DNA from: Terriglobia bacterium
Lineage (GTDB): Bacteria > Acidobacteriota > Terriglobia > Terriglobales > Acidobacteriaceae
Length of the DNA: 64,000 nucleotides
Assembly: GCA_020072585.1 (NCBI GenBank)
Contig: JAIQGL010000001.1
Location: 124,001-188,000, forward strand
Direction: 5' to 3'
In this document: one piece after another, positions 17,252 to 25,909 of the stretch
Position numbering within the stretch: position 1 is the first letter of the stretch
Layout: every line of letters begins with the position of its first letter
Translations under genes and position numbers: made by a program
Notes under the pieces: model-generated
What the model was told of the DNA's origin: nothing
The model's input: only the letters and a program-made list of their open reading frames with translations
The model's database searches: none

Positions 17252-17794
17252 TTACGCTATATAAAATACGTCCTTACACCAATTGGCGGGATTGTCCCGA
17301 ATATATTCCCGGACCGCCTTCAACGAATTCTTTCCCCGAATGATTCGATCATGAAACCGCGGTTGCCACTCGAATTCCACGTTCTTTGCTACGCACCATC
17401 GTGTAACTGCGGACTTGAATGAGCCCACTACCGCTCCCAGAGAATTGACCTTGGGACGAACGTCATTCAGCTCCGCAACCCGCTTGAATTTCTCCCGCTT
17501 TCGCAGCTCCGGCAGCCGATCTGGGCCGCCGATGATCACGATAGCGTGCATATGGTTCGGCATGACCACAAATTCATCAACATCTACGTGCTGGTGATGT
17601 TGCGGAACTTCTTTCCAGCAAGCGTCGACGTATTCACCGATGGGTGAAAGATTCACGGTTGCATTCGCCACCTGGCCGAAATGAGGCTTTCTCCCCTGCG
17701 TACAGATCGTGACAAAATACCAGCCCGGCAGCGTGTAATCCCAACCGGGTTTACGCGCGGATTCAATCCTGTACTTCTCACGAAATAGTGTCAT
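17252..17794 (-). CDS. REP-associated tyrosine transposase 1 (Y1/HUH)
   Basis: This 180-residue protein belongs to the Y1/HUH transposase superfamily (RAYT, also called TnpA-REP). The HxH motif is H81 and H83 (VVMPNHMHAIVIIG), and the catalytic tyrosine is probably Y164 (KAVREYIRDNPANW). The N-terminal GWYFVTICTQGR is typical of the family. It would nick single-stranded DNA at REP hairpins; RAYTs are usually single-copy and domesticated rather than freely mobile. Its ATG overlaps the last codon of the broken GNAT frame (ATGA), and its stop is 2 bases from the left palindrome. Confidence 0.92.
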   Translation of the reverse strand: MTLFREKYRIESARKPGWDYTLPGWYFVTICTQGRKPHFGQVANATVNLSPIGEYVDACWKEVPQHHQHVDVDEFVVMPNHMHAIVIIGGPDRLPELRKREKFKRVAELNDVRPKVNSLGAVVGSFKSAVTRWCVAKNVEFEWQPRFHDRIIRGKNSLKAVREYIRDNPANWCKDVFYIA

Positions 17795-18345
17795 CGTGGA
17801 TTTGAGTGTGAGACGCGGCAGTGCCGCGTCTCTACGTCGGCAGCATAAATACAGTGATCATATCCGCGCCAGAAAATAACTTTTTCGCACGTCATCCCGA
17901 TCTTCTCCGCCACACGGCACGAGCCCAGGTTCTCCGGACGCACGAGCGCGATGACCCGCTCCGTGCCCAGGCTCGAAAAAGCATATTCCAGGCAACTTTG
18001 GGCCGCCTCGGTGGCATATCCCCTGCCCCACAGATCGCGGCGGACATGCTATCCCATCTCAAATTCGAAGTTGCCCTCTATCTCCCGGACATAGCAACCG
18101 CAATCGCCGATCAGTTCGTCTGAGTGCTTCGGCAACATTGCCCACAGGCCAAAGCCCGAGTCAGCGTATCGCGCCAGGTTGCGCTGGATCCAACTCTCCA
18201 CCTCTGCTCGATCAAATGGCGCCGGATAATATTGCATTGCCACCGGATCGCCGAGCACTGCCAGCAGCGCATCCGCGTCATCCAGAGTGAACTCCCGCAG
18301 ACGCAGGCGCTCGGTCTCCAAATCAAAGCTCACACCTTGCTCCAC
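17791..18345 (-). pseudogene. GNAT acetyltransferase broken by an amber codon
   Basis: From ATG 18345 the frame reads a GNAT N-terminal half (ETERLRLREFTLDDADALL, SGFGLWAMLPK, ELIGDCGCYV) and stops at TAG 18049-18051 after NFEFEMG. The same frame continues without another stop and encodes the missing half: HVRRDLWGRGYATEAAQSC, then GTERVIALVRPENLGS and CRVAEKIGM. A tryptophan or tyrosine codon is expected at the TAG, so one base change explains the break. Without the TAG the protein would be 184 residues, normal for the family. Its last residues come from the REP palindrome and its TGA overlaps the RAYT start. The ATG lies inside the 3' end of dnaJ (16-base overlap). A sequencing error is the main alternative. 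Confidence 0.8.
17807..17836 (-). repeat. REP palindrome, family 1, right copy
   Basis: This exact inverted copy of 17220-17249 has its hairpin core at 17810-17832. It encodes the last residues of the GNAT pseudogene frame read on the minus strand. Confidence 0.9.
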
Positions 18346-19529
18346 AGCTCCGCCCGCGCATCTTCAGGATGCAGCTTCTGCAACTCCTGCCATAGCTCCC
18401 GCGCCTTCATGTCAAGGGCTTCCGGGACCACGACTTTGATTTCAACGATCTCATCGCCGCGCTTGTCTTCGCGCGTTGCAGACGGCACGCCTTTTTCGCG
18501 CAGCCGCAGCTTTTGTCCGCTCTGCGTTCCTGGTGGAATTTTCAATTGCGACCGCCCATCGATGGTCGGCACTTCAATCTTTGCTCCCAGCGCGGATTCC
18601 CATGCTGCCACCGGCACAGTCACATAAATGTCATCGCCCTCGCGGCGAAACACTGGGTGCTCACCCACGCGGATAGTAATGTAGAGGTCGCCGGCCTGCC
18701 CGCCCAATGTTCCAGCGTTGCCCTTGCCGGCCAGGCGTATGCGCTGTCCGTCGCGTGTGCCTGCCTTTACGCGCATCTCCAGCGGCTCTGTGCGCTCCAC
18801 CGCGCCATCTCCATGGCATACCGGGCAGGCGGGTTGCACTTTGCCGCTGCCGTGGCAGCGCGGGCAGGTCACATTGAACTTCATGCCGCCGCCCGACTGG
18901 GTAATGTGTCCGCTGCCATTGCACTGCGTGCACGTGGAAGGAGTCCCTACCACGCCGCTGCCATGGCAGTTGGCGCAGGTATCAAGCCGCGTCACGTTCA
19001 GGCGCATGACCGCGCCGCGGATCGCGTCCCAGAAAGTGACGTTGACCTGGTATTCAAGATCGGAGCCGCGCTCCGGTTCGGTTTCAACGGCTGCGCCGCC
19101 ACGCCCGCCAAACATGTTGGCAAAAATGTCGCGGAAGCCGCCCGCACCCTGCTTGCCACCGGCGCCGCCAAGGTCGGAAAAATCAAATCCGCTAAAGTCG
19201 AAGCCCTGTGCTCCGGCGCTGCGCGGTCCTCCTCTGCCAAAGCCAGACCCGGCGCCGCCTCCGCGCGAGTAGGCTTCTGCAGCCGCAGGATCAATGTTGT
19301 CTGAGTAAAAGCCCAGCTGATCGTAGATTTTGCGCTTCTTGGGATCGCTCAGGACGTCATTCGCCTCAGAAATTTCCTTGAACTTTTCTTCGGCTTTCTT
19401 GTCGTTGGGATTAACGTCAGGATGGTATTTTCTGGCGAGCTTGCGGAAAGCCTTGCGGATATCATCCGCCGAGGCGGTCTTCTTCACGCCTAACAAGCCG
19501 TAATAGTCTTTTTGCTGTGTGCTCGCCAT
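18330..19529 (-). CDS. dnaJ: Chaperone DnaJ (Hsp40)
   Basis: This 399-residue co-chaperone stimulates DnaK ATPase and delivers substrates. The J domain (about 8-75) contains HPD at 36-38. A Gly/Phe-rich linker follows (about 85-150), then a zinc-binding domain with four C-x2-C-x-G-x-G repeats ([32 protein letters not shown]), then the C-terminal substrate-binding domains (about 235-385). It is in the same orientation as dnaK and hspR; the NTF2-like and small genes lie between it and dnaK. A 26-base copy of its start region sits about 105 bases upstream. Confidence 0.95.
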   Translation of the reverse strand: MASTQQKDYYGLLGVKKTASADDIRKAFRKLARKYHPDVNPNDKKAEEKFKEISEANDVLSDPKKRKIYDQLGFYSDNIDPAAAEAYSRGGGAGSGFGRGGPRSAGAQGFDFSGFDFSDLGGAGGKQGAGGFRDIFANMFGGRGGAAVETEPERGSDLEYQVNVTFWDAIRGAVMRLNVTRLDTCANCHGSGVVGTPSTCTQCNGSGHITQSGGGMKFNVTCPRCHGSGKVQPACPVCHGDGAVERTEPLEMRVKAGTRDGQRIRLAGKGNAGTLGGQAGDLYITIRVGEHPVFRREGDDIYVTVPVAAWESALGAKIEVPTIDGRSQLKIPPGTQSGQKLRLREKGVPSATREDKRGDEIVEIKVVVPEALDMKARELWQELQKLHPEDARAELWSKV

Positions 19530-19638
19530 GTTTGCTTTGTTCGGGTTCCCTCGCTACGCTCGGGATTTCGTCTGCGGGCTCTCGCAAAGCTTACGCCCGC
19601 AAACCGACTCAACTTTTTGCTGTGTACTCGCCATGTTT
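19508..19638. repeat. Duplicated dnaJ start region
   Basis: Bases 19508-19533 (covering the dnaJ ATG and first codons) recur at 19613-19638 with one mismatch in 26. The upstream copy starts an ATG frame with the same first six codons that soon runs out. The duplication lies in the leader of dnaJ. Its origin (slippage, recombination) and any regulatory role are unknown. Confidence 0.8.
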
Positions 19639-19654
19639 TGCTAATTGCCGATTG

Positions 19655-20155
19655 CTACTTGCTTGTTTCCGGCGCCTTCGTCGCCTGCCACGCTACCACC
19701 TGCCATTTGCCGTGGCGCTTTAAAAATGTTCCTGTATTGCGAAAATAAGTCGTGGGCTTGTCCTTCTCCACATTGTGACCGATCAGCCGGAAGTTTACGA
19801 CTGCCATGTTGTCATAGGCGTGGACCGTGAAGTCATCAGCCTCAAATGTAGCTTCCGGCGTGCTGGTGGCACGAACATCGATATTCTTTAGAATATCGGC
19901 CTTGGTCACGGTCAAGCCGGTGGCGCGCGTATAGATCACATCGTCAGCAAAAAACTCCTGAAAAACCTTAGGATCGTTCTTCGGGACATTGGCCAGAAAA
20001 TCGCGCACCAGTTGCGTTACCTGCTGGACGGTGGCTGAGTCTTGCGGGTTGGCAGCGGGCTTTTGTGCCTGCGCGTTGCTTTGGGCAAGGGCCATCATGG
20101 GTAACAGAGCTGCAACAGCAAACATCCGCAGCCCCCGACGTCGGTTGTATCTCAT
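19655..20155 (-). CDS. Exported NTF2-like/DUF4440-type protein
   Basis: This 166-residue protein has a signal peptide (MFAVAALLPMMALAQ, cleavage around residues 25-30) and an NTF2/SnoaL-like fold: QLVRDFLANVPKNDP, FFADDVIYTRATG, NMAVVNFRLIGHN, and GTFLKRHGKWQVVAWQATK near the end. Such proteins are often small ligand-binding or steroid-isomerase-like folds; no catalytic residues can be named. It lies between the dnaK-linked small gene and dnaJ on the same strand, but a secreted protein there is not an obvious chaperone partner. Confidence 0.8.
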   Translation of the reverse strand: MRYNRRRGLRMFAVAALLPMMALAQSNAQAQKPAANPQDSATVQQVTQLVRDFLANVPKNDPKVFQEFFADDVIYTRATGLTVTKADILKNIDVRATSTPEATFEADDFTVHAYDNMAVVNFRLIGHNVEKDKPTTYFRNTGTFLKRHGKWQVVAWQATKAPETSK

Positions 20156-20285
20156 CTGCTCTCCAACTTAGCAATTAGCAGCTAGCCATTGGCAACTAGC
20201 TGTTGCTTGTTTTAAGTCTGTAACTTATTTCTGTTCAGATTCAAAAATGAATTTGCTGTGGCCAATTGCCATTTGCTAATTGCTT
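20156..20285. repeat. AT-rich, self-similar AGCAATT/GGCAATT-type spacer
   Basis: The spacer between the NTF2-like and small genes carries several variants of one short word: TTAGCAATTAGCAGCTAGCC, TTGGCAACTAGCTG, GGCCAATTGCCATTTGC. Related words occur at 19640-19670 and at 58570-58605. They look like short imperfect direct and inverted copies of one motif. No coding capacity is seen. Confidence 0.5.
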
Positions 20286-20288
20286 TCC

Positions 20289-20456
20289 CTACGCCGCGCC
20301 CACTTCCTGAATCAGGAATTTTGCTTCAGGTTCGTTGAGCATGGCACTATCCACGAATTGCTGCGCCGCTTCCAGGGTGTAAAGTCCGGGCATGGCGATC
20401 CAGTTGATCACCTGGCTCCAGCCTTCCGCCACCTTCACTACCAGATATCTTTTCAA
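20289..20456 (-). CDS. Small protein of unknown function next to dnaK (55 aa)
   Basis: The frame opens at an ATG (20474), but GAGGAG lies 5 bases before a TTG at 20456 followed by AAAAGATAT, so the TTG is the better start (MKRYLVVKVAEGWSQVINWI). The product is a compact mixed alpha/beta peptide with LYTLEAAQQFVDSAMLNEPE in the second half. No family is recognised. It lies about 75 bases after the dnaK stop, behind a stable hairpin, and probably shares the dnaK transcript. Confidence 0.6.
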   Translation of the reverse strand: MKRYLVVKVAEGWSQVINWIAMPGLYTLEAAQQFVDSAMLNEPEAKFLIQEVGAA

Positions 20457-20480
20457 AGTATCTCCTCGTCGCATAAGCTG

Positions 20481-20502
20481 AAGGCGGCTGAAGCGCCGCC
20501 TT
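20481..20502. other. Intercistronic hairpin after dnaK
   Basis: AAGGCGGC (20481-20488) pairs with GCCGCCTT (20495-20502) around a 6-base loop. No T tract follows on either strand, so it is more likely an mRNA-stabilising or processing structure between dnaK and the small downstream gene than a terminator. Confidence 0.6.
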
Positions 20503-20531
20503 CGCCAGTGCCTTTTAAGGTGTTGGAGAAC

Positions 20532-22457
20532 TTATTTTTTGTCCTCCACGTCCACGTACTCTGCGTCAATCACGCCTTCATCTTTCTTCTCGCTTGCGCC
20601 ATTCGTTGAAGCGCCTGCGTGCGGGCCTGCTCCAGGCGCGCCTTCCGGGGGCGGCTGCTGGGCTTTGTACATGGCCTCCGCCAGCTTGTGGGAAGCCTGT
20701 GTAAGCTTCTCGCGGGCTGAGTTCATGGCTGCCGCATCCGCGCCTTCCAGCGCTTTCTTGGCGTCCGCCACGGCCGACTCAACTTGACCCTTGTCATCGG
20801 CTGCGATCTTGTCGCCATTTTCTTTCAGCATCTTCTCAACCTGATAGACCATGCTGTCAAGCTGGTTGCGGGCCTCGATCTCCTCACGCTTGGCCTTGTC
20901 TTCTGAAGCATGCGCTTCGGCTTCCTTGGCCATACGCTCCACTTCTTCCTTGCTTAGTCCGGAAGAGGACGTGATCTGGATCTTCTGCTCCTTGTTCGTG
21001 GCCTTGTCTTTCGCGGTCACGTTCAGGATTCCGTTGGCGTCGATATCAAACGTCACCTCAATCTGGGGCACGCCACGCGGGGCCGGCGGAAGGCCGGTCA
21101 GGTGGAATTTGCCCAGAGTGCGGTTGTCCTTTGCCAGCGGACGCTCGCCCTGCAACACATGGACCTCAACCGAAGGCTGGCTATCTGCCGCCGTGGAGAA
21201 GGTCTCAGTCTTCTTGGTCGGAATCGTGGTGTTACGCGGGATCATCTGCGTAGCCACGCCGCCCAGTGTTTCAATCGCCAGCGTCAGAGGCGTCACGTCA
21301 AGCAAGAGCAGGTCTTTCACGTCGCCTGCCAGCACGCCTGCCTGAACCGCCGCGCCAATCGCAACCACTTCGTCAGGATTCACGCCTTTGTGCGGTTCTT
21401 TGCCAAACAGCTCTTTCGCCAGTTGCTGGATGCGCGGCATGCGCGTCTGTCCACCCACCAGGACCACTTCATCAATCTTGCTGGCGTCAACGCCGGCATC
21501 TTTCATGGCCTGTTTGCACGGCGCGATGGAGCGCTGAATAATGTCATCCACCATCTGCTCCAGCTTGGTGCGCGTCAGCTTTTTCACCAGGTGCTTTGGA
21601 CCGGTTGCGTCCGCGGTGATAAACGGCAGATTGATTTCGCTCTCCATGGTGGTGGAAAGCTCGATCTTTGCCTTCTCCGCCGCGTCGCGCAGACGCTGCA
21701 ACGCCATCTCATTGCCCTTGGCGCGCAGATCAAGGCTTTCATCTTTCTTGAACTCATCTACCAGCCAGTCCACAATGCGCTGGTCAATATTGTCGCCGCC
21801 CAGATGCGTATCACCGTTGGTGGATTTCACCTGGACCACATCCCCGCCTACTTCCAGGATGGAAATATCAAACGTGCCGCCGCCAAAATCATAGACGGCG
21901 ATGATTTCATCCTTCTTCTTGTCCAGACCATACGCCAGAGCCGCCGCCGTGGGCTCATTGACGATGCGCTTCACATCAAGACCGGCAATCTTGCCGGCAT
22001 CTTTCGTCGCCTGGCGCTGCGCGTCATTAAAATAGGCCGGCACCGTGATCACGGCTTCGGTCACTGACTGGCCAAGATAGTCTTCCGCCGCTTTTTTGAG
22101 CTTCTGCAGGATCATGGCTGAAACCTGCGGTGGCGTGTATTCCTGCCCCTGCGCTACCACGGCAACATGGTCGCCCTGGCGCACAACCTTATAGGGGACC
22201 ATTTTCATTTCTTCATTCACTTCGTCAAAACGGCGTCCCATGAACCGCTTGATGGAGTACACGGTATTTTCCGGATTGGTAATGGCCTGCCGCTTGGCCA
22301 CCTGGCCCACCAGACGCTCGCCGGATTTGGTGAATCCAACCACGGATGGTGTGGTGCGGCCGCCTTCTTCATTGGCGATAACTTTCGGTTCGCCACCTTC
22401 CATCACGGCTACCACTGAGTTCGTGGTTCCGAGATCAATTCCAATAATCTTTCCCAT
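20532..22457 (-). CDS. dnaK: Chaperone DnaK (Hsp70)
   Basis: This is a 641-residue Hsp70. The N-terminal ATPase domain begins [20 protein letters not shown] and contains the phosphate-2 motif [16 protein letters not shown] and [11 protein letters not shown]. The substrate-binding domain follows ([26 protein letters not shown]), with a helical lid and a charged tail ending [13 protein letters not shown]. Length and motifs are standard. GGAGG lies about 9 bases before the ATG. A strong sigma-70-type promoter with an overlapping HAIR-like operator lies at 22521-22550. grpE is not in the window. Confidence 0.97.
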   Translation of the reverse strand: MGKIIGIDLGTTNSVVAVMEGGEPKVIANEEGGRTTPSVVGFTKSGERLVGQVAKRQAITNPENTVYSIKRFMGRRFDEVNEEMKMVPYKVVRQGDHVAVVAQGQEYTPPQVSAMILQKLKKAAEDYLGQSVTEAVITVPAYFNDAQRQATKDAGKIAGLDVKRIVNEPTAAALAYGLDKKKDEIIAVYDFGGGTFDISILEVGGDVVQVKSTNGDTHLGGDNIDQRIVDWLVDEFKKDESLDLRAKGNEMALQRLRDAAEKAKIELSTTMESEINLPFITADATGPKHLVKKLTRTKLEQMVDDIIQRSIAPCKQAMKDAGVDASKIDEVVLVGGQTRMPRIQQLAKELFGKEPHKGVNPDEVVAIGAAVQAGVLAGDVKDLLLLDVTPLTLAIETLGGVATQMIPRNTTIPTKKTETFSTAADSQPSVEVHVLQGERPLAKDNRTLGKFHLTGLPPAPRGVPQIEVTFDIDANGILNVTAKDKATNKEQKIQITSSSGLSKEEVERMAKEAEAHASEDKAKREEIEARNQLDSMVYQVEKMLKENGDKIAADDKGQVESAVADAKKALEGADAAAMNSAREKLTQASHKLAEAMYKAQQPPPEGAPGAGPHAGASTNGASEKKDEGVIDAEYVDVEDKK

Positions 22458-22520
22458 GGCTTTCAGCCTCCCTGCTTATAAGTGCTTCAAAATCAGTGCA
22501 TACCGCATCACAACAGAACC

Positions 22521-22549
22521 ATTATGATATGTGAGTCACTTACTGTCAA
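22521..22549 (-). promoter_or_regulatory. dnaK promoter
   Basis: Read on the minus strand: TTGACA (complement of 22544-22549), 17 bases, CATAAT (complement of 22521-22526). This is a near-consensus vegetative promoter about 60 bases upstream of the dnaK ATG. Confidence 0.8.
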
Positions 22550-22550
22550 G
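22530..22550 (-). promoter_or_regulatory. HAIR-like HspR operator overlapping the dnaK -35 box
   Basis: The minus strand reads CTTGACA-N7-ACTCACA. The known HAIR consensus is CTTGAGT-N7-ACTCAAG, so each half matches at 5 of 7 positions with exact spacing. The first half-site includes the -35 TTGACA, so a bound HspR would block RNA polymerase. hspR lies 5 kb downstream on the same strand. Confidence 0.7.
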
Positions 22551-22711
22551 CCATTAGATGAGGCCAAGATACAGGAGGTTGCGAATAAAAGGCAGGCTGA
22601 AAAGTGCTGATAAAAAAAGGCGGATTTTAGGGTCAGCGGCCCAGAACCCACAGTCCTTAGAAAATTTATATGCTGGCCAGTTAGGCTGGAGTGCCTTCCC
22701 GCCGCCGACTT

Positions 22712-23185
22712 TTAAGCCGCAGGGCCTATTGATTTTGCGCGACTATCGTCTTTTGTGGCGTTCATCCCAACCTGCGGATACCGTGGCAGCACCTCACGCA
22801 ATGCCCACTCAATGCGGTCCACCGAATCATTGATGAGCTGTAGTTGCATCGCGTCCAGCCCCGTGCGCTGCTGGCCGCCCAGAAACTTGATTACCTGGAG
22901 CGCATTGCGGATGTGATGATTGAGCTCAGCGATAGTCTTCATCCGCGCGCGGACCAGCTCACGTCCGGCCTTTGCTTCTCTCACCATCTGGTAAAACAGC
23001 CCGCCTGCAAACAATCCAGTCAAGCCATTGCTGATGATGAGCATTTGAGATCTGGGAAGGCCTTCTTGGACTAATACATGGTCCAGGATAAAGCCCAGTG
23101 CGGCAACGATGATGGCGACCACGAATGAGAACAGGCCGCTACTACGAAACCACGGCGATTCAACCGGAAGATTCTTCGTTTTCAC
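22712..23185 (-). CDS. Membrane protein with an orphan phosphoacceptor (DHp) domain
   Basis: This 157-residue protein has two transmembrane helices (about 18-36 and 47-66), followed by a basic helix and ELNHHIRNALQVIKFLGG (about 87-104). The latter is the H-box of the HisKA_2/HWE kind, with H90 as the likely phospho-acceptor. The second helix of a dimerisation domain follows (LINDSVDRIEWALREVLP), but no ATP-binding domain exists; the protein ends soon after. It could be a truncated kinase or a membrane-tethered phosphotransfer or dimerisation partner. No kinase is adjacent. Confidence 0.7.
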   Translation of the reverse strand: MKTKNLPVESPWFRSSGLFSFVVAIIVAALGFILDHVLVQEGLPRSQMLIISNGLTGLFAGGLFYQMVREAKAGRELVRARMKTIAELNHHIRNALQVIKFLGGQQRTGLDAMQLQLINDSVDRIEWALREVLPRYPQVGMNATKDDSRAKSIGPAA

Positions 23186-23270
23186 AGCGGATCAATTTTA
23201 GAACAACCGGCGGCCGGATGGCACAAGCAATCAACCTCTTAACCAATCTTTGCGATCACGCCAGTCGCGG

Positions 23271-25145
23271 TTATTCCACTGTCACGGACTTGGCCAGGTT
23301 GCGCGGCTGGTCTACGTCGCATCCGCGGCGTACCGCAATGTGATAGGCCAGCAATTGCAGCGGCACAACTTCCAGGATGGGCAGAAGCAGCTCTGGCGCG
23401 TGCGGCACGTAAAGCACGTGGTCAACGGATTCTTTGATCTCCTCGTCGCCCTCCGTGGCCACGGCAATCACGATTCCCGAACGTGCCTTTACCTCTTTCA
23501 CGTTCGACATCGTTTTTTCATAGCGCAGCACCGAATGCGGATCGTTGACGTCCTTTGTGGCCACCATTACTACGGGCAGGTTTTCATCGATCAGCGCGTT
23601 GGGACCATGCTTCATCTCGCCCGCAGGATAGCCTTCAGCGTGGATATAGGAAATTTCCTTGAGCTTAAGCGCGCCTTCCAGCGCGATGGGATAGTGAATG
23701 CCGCGGCCGAGAAAAAGGAAATCCTGCACACGGTAATACTGTTTGGCCAGCTCTTCGCACTCATGATCATGGCCCAGCAATGATTCCAGCTTTTGCGGAA
23801 TTCTCAACAGCTCATCGATGTACTTCTTGGCTTCCTCGGTTGACGTTGCGCCGCGCAGCTCGCCCAGGTACAGCGCCAGCAGGAACAGTGCGGTCAATTG
23901 CGCCGTGAACGCCTTGGTGGAGGCCACGCCGATCTCCGGCCCGGCATGCGTGTACACAGTCCCTTCGGATTCACGCGCGATCATTGCGCCCACCACGTTG
24001 CAGATGGCCATTGTCTTGGAGCCTTTGGCCTTGGCTTCACGCTGCGCCGCGATTGTGTCAGCAGTCTCGCCGGACTGCGTGATCAGCAGGGTGATTTCCT
24101 TGTCTGAGGTGATGGGGTCGCGATAGCGCCATTCGCTGGCATAGTCCACTTCCACGGGAATGCGCGCCAGCCGTTCGATCATGAATTTGCCGGCCAGGGC
24201 GGCATGCCAGCTGGTGCCACAGGCGGCAATGTTGATCTTCTGCACCTTGCGCAGCTCGTCTGCCGTGATCTGCATCTCTTCCAGAAACACCTTGCCGGAG
24301 TCCTGTGAGACGCGGCCCAGCGTGGTATCGCGGACGGCGCGCGGCTGCTCATAAATTTCCTTGAGCATAAAGTGCTTGAAGCCGCCCTTTTCCGCCATGA
24401 TCGGGTCCCAGGTCACGTGCTGTACTTCGCGCACCACCGGCTTACCGTCAAAGTCCATGACTTGCACGCCGGAAGGTGTTATCACCGCTGCGTCGCCATC
24501 ATTCAGAAAGAACAGGTCGCGCGTATGCGGCAGAAGCGCGGGCACGTCAGACGCAACAAAGTATTCGTTGTCTCCCAGTCCGATCACCACCGGCGGCCCG
24601 TTGCGCGCGGCCACAATCTTGTTGGGCTCATCTTCTGAGAGAACGCCCAGCGCAAAAACTCCGGTAAGCTGCTTCACCGTCTTGCGGACCGCCTCTTCCA
24701 GGTTGGGGAGGTGTCCATTGGCCTTGTGATGGAGTGCGCTTTCAATCAGGTGCGCGATCACTTCCGTATCCGTCTCAGTGGAAAACTTGTGCCCTTCTTC
24801 AATCAGCTTTTTCTTGAGCGGCAGGTAATTTTCCACGATCCCGTTGTGCACCACAACGATTTTGCCGGTGCAGTCGCGGTGCGGATGCGCGTTCTCTTCC
24901 GTGGGACGGCCGTGCGTGGCCCAGCGCGTGTGGCCAATGCCATAGGTGCCGTCCAGCGGCTTGAGCCGCAGCACCTCTTCCAGGTTGCGCAGCTTGCCCT
25001 CGGCCCGGCGCAGCTGCATGCCGCCGCCGTTGCCGGCCACCGCTATGCCGGCGGAGTCATAGCCGCGATACTCGAGCTTCCGCAATCCCTCAATAATCAC
25101 CGGGACAACGCGCTTTTTGCCTACATACCCAACAATTCCGCACAT
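23271..25145 (-). CDS. glmS: Glutamine-fructose-6-phosphate aminotransferase
   Basis: This 624-residue enzyme makes glucosamine-6-phosphate from fructose-6-phosphate and glutamine, the entry to UDP-GlcNAc and peptidoglycan. The N-terminal nucleophile C2 (MCGIVGYVG) starts the glutaminase domain ([24 protein letters not shown]). Two SIS domains follow ([53 protein letters not shown]). It ends in the conserved [15 protein letters not shown] lies 8 bases before the ATG. No glmS ribozyme was recognised in the leader. Its length is standard. Confidence 0.97.
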   Translation of the reverse strand: MCGIVGYVGKKRVVPVIIEGLRKLEYRGYDSAGIAVAGNGGGMQLRRAEGKLRNLEEVLRLKPLDGTYGIGHTRWATHGRPTEENAHPHRDCTGKIVVVHNGIVENYLPLKKKLIEEGHKFSTETDTEVIAHLIESALHHKANGHLPNLEEAVRKTVKQLTGVFALGVLSEDEPNKIVAARNGPPVVIGLGDNEYFVASDVPALLPHTRDLFFLNDGDAAVITPSGVQVMDFDGKPVVREVQHVTWDPIMAEKGGFKHFMLKEIYEQPRAVRDTTLGRVSQDSGKVFLEEMQITADELRKVQKINIAACGTSWHAALAGKFMIERLARIPVEVDYASEWRYRDPITSDKEITLLITQSGETADTIAAQREAKAKGSKTMAICNVVGAMIARESEGTVYTHAGPEIGVASTKAFTAQLTALFLLALYLGELRGATSTEEAKKYIDELLRIPQKLESLLGHDHECEELAKQYYRVQDFLFLGRGIHYPIALEGALKLKEISYIHAEGYPAGEMKHGPNALIDENLPVVMVATKDVNDPHSVLRYEKTMSNVKEVKARSGIVIAVATEGDEEIKESVDHVLYVPHAPELLLPILEVVPLQLLAYHIAVRRGCDVDQPRNLAKSVTVE

Positions 25146-25553
25146 AATTGAAAATCCTGTCGACTTTGTTTCCGCCTATTGCAAATTGAATGGCAGATTT
25201 AATTTTCGGGCAAAATGCCCTGCTTACCCCGCGCCATCCTGAGCGACCCTGAGGGAGTGCAAACGACTGCAAGAGGAGTCGATAGGACCTGTTATTTCTG
25301 CGTCCCTTACAGCCGGGGATTTGCCTGGGAACGGCTTTGATTACCCCTGAATAATGCAAGTCAATTGCCATACTGCAACAATTTGACTCCAGGGTTTCCT
25401 GGTGGATTCATTTGATTCTACTCTCTGAACCCCTTATCTCTTCAGTTACTTGAGTGTTCCCCCCAGGGCGGGACGGAGTTAGGGGTGAAAACTTTTGCGC
25501 TTTTGGTGAAAAGAGGAGGCTCTCTTCCATTCCAGCCGCTCTTCTGCCAATGC
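25146..25553. other. Intergenic region upstream of glmS with a repeat
   Basis: About 400 bases lack a convincing gene. They hold the glmS leader and one copy of an intergenic repeat (25236-25293) that shares ATCCTGAGCG, GAGTCGA and AGGACCTGTT with a second copy at 25910-25944. The rest shows no recognised structure. Confidence 0.5.
25236..25293 (+). repeat. Intergenic repeat copy (ATCCTGAGCG ... AGGACCTGTT)
   Basis: This copy shares its two ends with 25910-25944 but has a longer centre containing the inverted words CGACT and AGTCG. It looks like a dispersed REP-type unit. Confidence 0.55.
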
Positions 25554-25799
25554 CTAGGGCTCAAGCCGGTATGAGAACTCTTCAATCACCGGATTGGTCA
25601 GCACCTCTTTGGCGATGCGCTCAACCTCGGCCGTGGCGGCTGCTTTGTCCAGGCCGCCTTCCAGGTTCAGTTCAAAGAACTTCCCCTGGCGGACCGCGTC
25701 CACGCCTTTGTAGCCCATCTTCTTGAGTGCGCCGTGAATGGTTTTGCCCTGAGGATCAAGGACGGTGGTCTTCAACATGACTGTGACGTAGGCCTTCAT
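25554..25799 (-). CDS. purS: Phosphoribosylformylglycinamidine synthase subunit PurS
   Basis: This 81-residue protein (MKAYVTVMLKTTVLDPQGKT ... FSYRLEP) is PurS, the small dimeric subunit that links PurL and PurQ in the purine pathway and helps channel ammonia. DPQGKTIHGALKKMGYKGVDAV and GKFFELNLEG are family landmarks. The open frame extends far upstream, but that part is non-coding. No Shine-Dalgarno precedes the ATG (25799), while a TATAAT lies 12 bases upstream on the minus strand, so the mRNA may be leaderless. purQ and purL are not in the window. Confidence 0.92.
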   Translation of the reverse strand: MKAYVTVMLKTTVLDPQGKTIHGALKKMGYKGVDAVRQGKFFELNLEGGLDKAAATAEVERIAKEVLTNPVIEEFSYRLEP

Positions 25800-25811
25800 G
25801 GTGTGCATTTG

Positions 25812-25817
25812 ATTATA
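25812..25817 (-). promoter_or_regulatory. Candidate -10 element of purS
   Basis: A perfect TATAAT on the minus strand ends 12 bases before the purS ATG. The expected -35 position has no good match. Transcription would begin within about 6 bases of the start codon. Confidence 0.4.
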
Positions 25818-25909
25818 AGCTGAGCCGCTTCGCGGCGTGAGCGAAGCCGGGGTCCCCGGCACGCGCGGGGTTCGCGTGTTGGGGTGAGAAGCGGGAGCCC
25901 GCAGGCGAA

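Larger units (their letters stand above)
17220..17836. mobile_element. RAYT transposase unit bracketed by inverted palindromes
   Basis: A REP-associated tyrosine transposase (17252-17794, minus strand) sits between two 30-base sequences (17220-17249 and 17807-17836) that are exact reverse complements of each other, each itself a hairpin. The left unit begins 2 bases after the transposase stop and the right unit 12 bases before its start. Such REP-RAYT-REP structures are known; this one has been placed between dnaJ and hspR and provides the last codons of a damaged GNAT gene. Confidence 0.8.

Noticed and set aside
21102-22067. Long open frame opposite dnaK (321 codons)
   Set aside because: It is antisense to conserved dnaK codons, without similarity to any family. 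Long shadow frames are expected at high GC.
23186-23270. Possible tRNA or small RNA between glmS and the DHp gene
   Set aside because: No acceptor/T-stem pairing or GTTCRA-type T loop could be found. The spacer is only 85 bases and shows no terminator.
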